From: Clostridiales bacterium
GTDB lineage: Bacteria; Bacillota; Clostridia; Lachnospirales; Cellulosilyticaceae
Length of the DNA: 64,000 nt
Assembly (NCBI GenBank): GCA_019418225.1
Contig: DYCF01000002.1
Span: 96,943 to 160,942, forward strand
Direction of reading: 5' to 3'
Shown: piece after piece, positions 62,345-64,000 of the stretch
Layout: the number at the start of each line of letters is the position of its first letter
Position numbering within the stretch: position 1 is the first letter of the stretch
Position numbers and translations under genes: made by a program
The notes under the pieces: generated by a model
Seen by the model: only the letters and a program-made list of their open reading frames with translations
The model's database searches: none
What the model was told of the DNA's origin: nothing

Positions 62345-63037
62345 ATGATGTATTCACATGAAGTAGAACAAATGTGCCCAATCGCTAAAGGACCAAACCA
62401 TGGTCCAGCGCCAATCCCACAAGAAGGTAAATGGGTACAATCAAAAGAGATTAAAGATATTAGCGGCCTCACACATGGTGTAGGTTGGTGTGCACCTCAA
62501 CAAGGCGCATGTAAATTAACACTTAACGTTAAAGATGGTATCATCGAAGAAGCGTTAGTAGAAACAATCGGATGTTCAGGTATGACTCACTCTGCAGCTA
62601 TGGCAGCAGAAATCTTAGCTGGTAAAACAATCCTTGAAGCGCTTAACACAGACTTAGTTTGTGATGCTATTAATACAGCTATGCGTGAATTATTCTTACA
62701 AATCGTATACGGAAGAACTCAAACTGCTTTCTCAGAAGGTGGACTTCCAATCGGTGCTGGTCTTGAAGACCTTGGAAAAGGACTTCGTAGCCAAGTTGGT
62801 ACAATGTACTCAACAGTAGCTAAAGGACCAAGATACCTTGAAATGGCTGAAGGTTATGTAACAAACATTGCCTTAGATGCAGATGATCAAATCATTGGAT
62901 ACAAATTCATTCACTTTGGTAAAATGATGGATATGATCAAAAAAGGTATGGATGCAAGTGAAGCATTAGAAAAAGCAACAGGTCAATACGGCAGATTTGA
63001 TGACGCTGTACGTACAGTTGACCCAAGACATGAGTAG
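62345..63037 (+). CDS. NifU/IscU-like iron-sulfur scaffold-family protein next to a GGGtGRT gene
   Basis: 230 residues. The middle region (about 57-130) reads LTLNVKDGIIEEALVETIGCSGMTHSAAMAAEILAGKTI, matching the IscU/NifU N-terminal scaffold fold, in which a G-C-x-x-x-x-x-S element carries a cluster ligand. Cysteines are at 11, 49, 56, 77 and 106. The front part (GVGWCAPQQGAC) and the C-terminal 100 residues (EMAEGYVTNIALDADDQIIGYKFIHFGKMMDM) are specific to a subgroup found with GGGtGRT proteins. No biochemical role is known. Its codons (GGT, AAC, ATC, TTC) indicate very strong expression. AAAGGAG precedes adjacent ATGs at 62345 and 62348. The next gene begins 13 bases later. Confidence 0.85.
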   Translation: MMYSHEVEQMCPIAKGPNHGPAPIPQEGKWVQSKEIKDISGLTHGVGWCAPQQGACKLTLNVKDGIIEEALVETIGCSGMTHSAAMAAEILAGKTILEALNTDLVCDAINTAMRELFLQIVYGRTQTAFSEGGLPIGAGLEDLGKGLRSQVGTMYSTVAKGPRYLEMAEGYVTNIALDADDQIIGYKFIHFGKMMDMIKKGMDASEALEKATGQYGRFDDAVRTVDPRHE

Positions 63038-63050
63038 GAGGTGCCGAGAA

Positions 63051-64000
63051 ATGCCATTATTTGAGTCTTATGATAGAAGAATTAACCAAATCAATGCAGT
63101 ATGTGAAAAATACGGCATTAAAAATATTGAAGAAGCAAGAGAAATGTGTCAAGCAAAAGGTTTTGACCCATATGAAATCGTAAAAGGAATTCAACCAATC
63201 GCTTTCGAAAATGCTGGTTGGGCTTACACATTAGGTGCAGCTATCGCACTTAAAAAAGATGCTCACTTAGCAGCAGATGCAGCTGAAGCTATCGGTGAAG
63301 GTCTTCAAGCATTCTGTATCCCAGGTTCAGTAGCTGATGACCGTAAAGTAGGTTTAGGTCACGGTAACTTAGGAGCTATGCTTCTTAGAGAAGAAACTAA
63401 ATGTTTTGCTTTCTTAGCAGGTCACGAAAGTTTCGCAGCAGCTGAAGGTGCTATCGGTATTGCACGTTCTGCAAACAGAGTACGTAAAGAAGATTTAAGA
63501 GTTATCTTAAATGGTCTTGGAAAAGATGCTGCTCAAATTATCTCTCGTATTAACGGATTTACATATGTTCAAACACAATTTGACTATGCAACAGGTAAAG
63601 TAGCAATCGTTAAAGAGTTCAAATATTCTGACGGTGAACGTTCAAAAGTTCGTTGCTATGGTGCTGATGATGTTCGTGAAGGTGTTGCAATCATGCACAT
63701 GGAAGGTGTTGACGTATCTATCACAGGTAACTCAACAAACCCAACTCGTTTCCAACATCCAGTAGCTGGTACATACAAAAAAGAATGTATTGAACAAGGT
63801 AAAAAATACTTCTCAGTAGCTTCTGGTGGTGGTACAGGTCGTACACTTCACCCAGATAACATGGCTGCTGGTCCAGCTTCATACGGTATGACAGATACTA
63901 TGGGAAGAATGCACTCAGATGCACAATTCGCTGGTTCATCATCAGTTCCTGCTCACGTAGAAATGATGGGTCTTATCGGTATGGGTAACAACCCAATGGT
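63051..64000 (+). CDS. GGGtGRT family protein (3' end beyond the window)
   Basis: The gene runs off the right edge; 316 codons are visible. It starts MPLFESYDRRINQINAVCEKYGI after TAGGAGGTG. The family name-giving motif is present: SVASGGGTGRTLHPDN (about residue 255-270). Another conserved stretch is AFLAGHESFAAAEGAIGIARSANRVRK. The family occurs in anaerobes and is uncharacterised; its constant pairing with a NifU-like protein points to an iron-sulfur or redox function, which is inference. The codon usage is strongly optimised, like that of the partner gene. Cys residues are present in AVCEKYG, EMCQAKG, AFCIPG, TKCFAF, VRCYG and KECIEQG. Confidence 0.9.
   Translation, partial: MPLFESYDRRINQINAVCEKYGIKNIEEAREMCQAKGFDPYEIVKGIQPIAFENAGWAYTLGAAIALKKDAHLAADAAEAIGEGLQAFCIPGSVADDRKVGLGHGNLGAMLLREETKCFAFLAGHESFAAAEGAIGIARSANRVRKEDLRVILNGLGKDAAQIISRINGFTYVQTQFDYATGKVAIVKEFKYSDGERSKVRCYGADDVREGVAIMHMEGVDVSITGNSTNPTRFQHPVAGTYKKECIEQGKKYFSVASGGGTGRTLHPDNMAAGPASYGMTDTMGRMHSDAQFAGSSSVPAHVEMMGLIGMGNNPM

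Noticed and set aside
1..64000. CRISPR arrays, tRNA or rRNA genes, prophage or transposase genes
   Set aside because: No regularly spaced direct repeats, tRNA-like cloverleafs or transposase or integrase reading frames were seen in any gap.

Overview
The window is AT-rich and gene-dense. It comes from a spore-forming, obligately anaerobic member of the Clostridia, most like the Lachnospirales (a Cellulosilyticum-like genome is plausible, but this is inference from gene content). The support is anaerobic ribonucleotide reductase (nrdDG), a T-box-controlled asnA, the AddAB recombination nuclease, a GGGtGRT/NifU-like pair, and three classes of spore genes: a CotE-like coat protein, Csp-type germination subtilases and a SleC-type cortex lytic enzyme. 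I see no rRNA, tRNA, CRISPR array, prophage or insertion sequence.

Layout. 1-2.3 kb: edge of a DegV gene, a hypothetical gene and a cation/proton antiporter. 2.36-2.59 kb: two tandem copies of a 113-bp repeat whose relatives recur at 27.9, 36.4 and 38.6 kb. 2.8-10 kb: addB-addA. 10.1-12 kb: a CotE-like peroxiredoxin/chitinase fusion divergent from a 66-aa membrane protein. 12.1-15.6 kb: htpG, a 59-aa membrane protein, a DUF5721-like gene and truA on the minus strand. 15.9-20.7 kb: purine permease, a PemK-like protein, putP and a degenerate SGNH-like protein. 20.8-25.5 kb: an envelope-stress set (htrA, response regulator, sensor kinase, prsA). 25.6-27.8 kb: flotillin and NfeD. 28-34.8 kb: phosphopantetheinyl transferase, murI, a 7TM receptor-like protein, an HD-GYP protein, a DUF4340 protein and a YitT protein. 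34.9-38.6 kb: Rrf2 regulator-cysK, ung and T-box-asnA. 38.7-41.6 kb: a decayed gene, an alpha/beta hydrolase, a DMT protein and a lactate/malate-type dehydrogenase. 41.7-45.3 kb: nrdG-nrdD behind paired NrdR-like boxes, and a DnaQ-type exonuclease.

45.4-59.3 kb is the most unusual part. Four consecutive Csp-like subtilases form one operon. Three keep Asp-His-Ser; the second has lost all three catalytic residues and the oxyanion Asn and carries about 245 extra N-terminal residues I do not recognise. A MacB-type ABC system with a large CARDB-like extracellular protein follows, then a convergent SleC homologue, the known substrate of Csp proteases. In clostridial spores Csp proteases activate pro-SleC after a germinant signal, so protease, pseudoprotease and substrate lie together here.

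59.4 kb to the end: a secreted M16 peptidase, then a NifU-like scaffold gene and the start of a GGGtGRT gene (cut by the window end). Both of the last two have codon usage unlike the rest of the window, suggesting very high expression.
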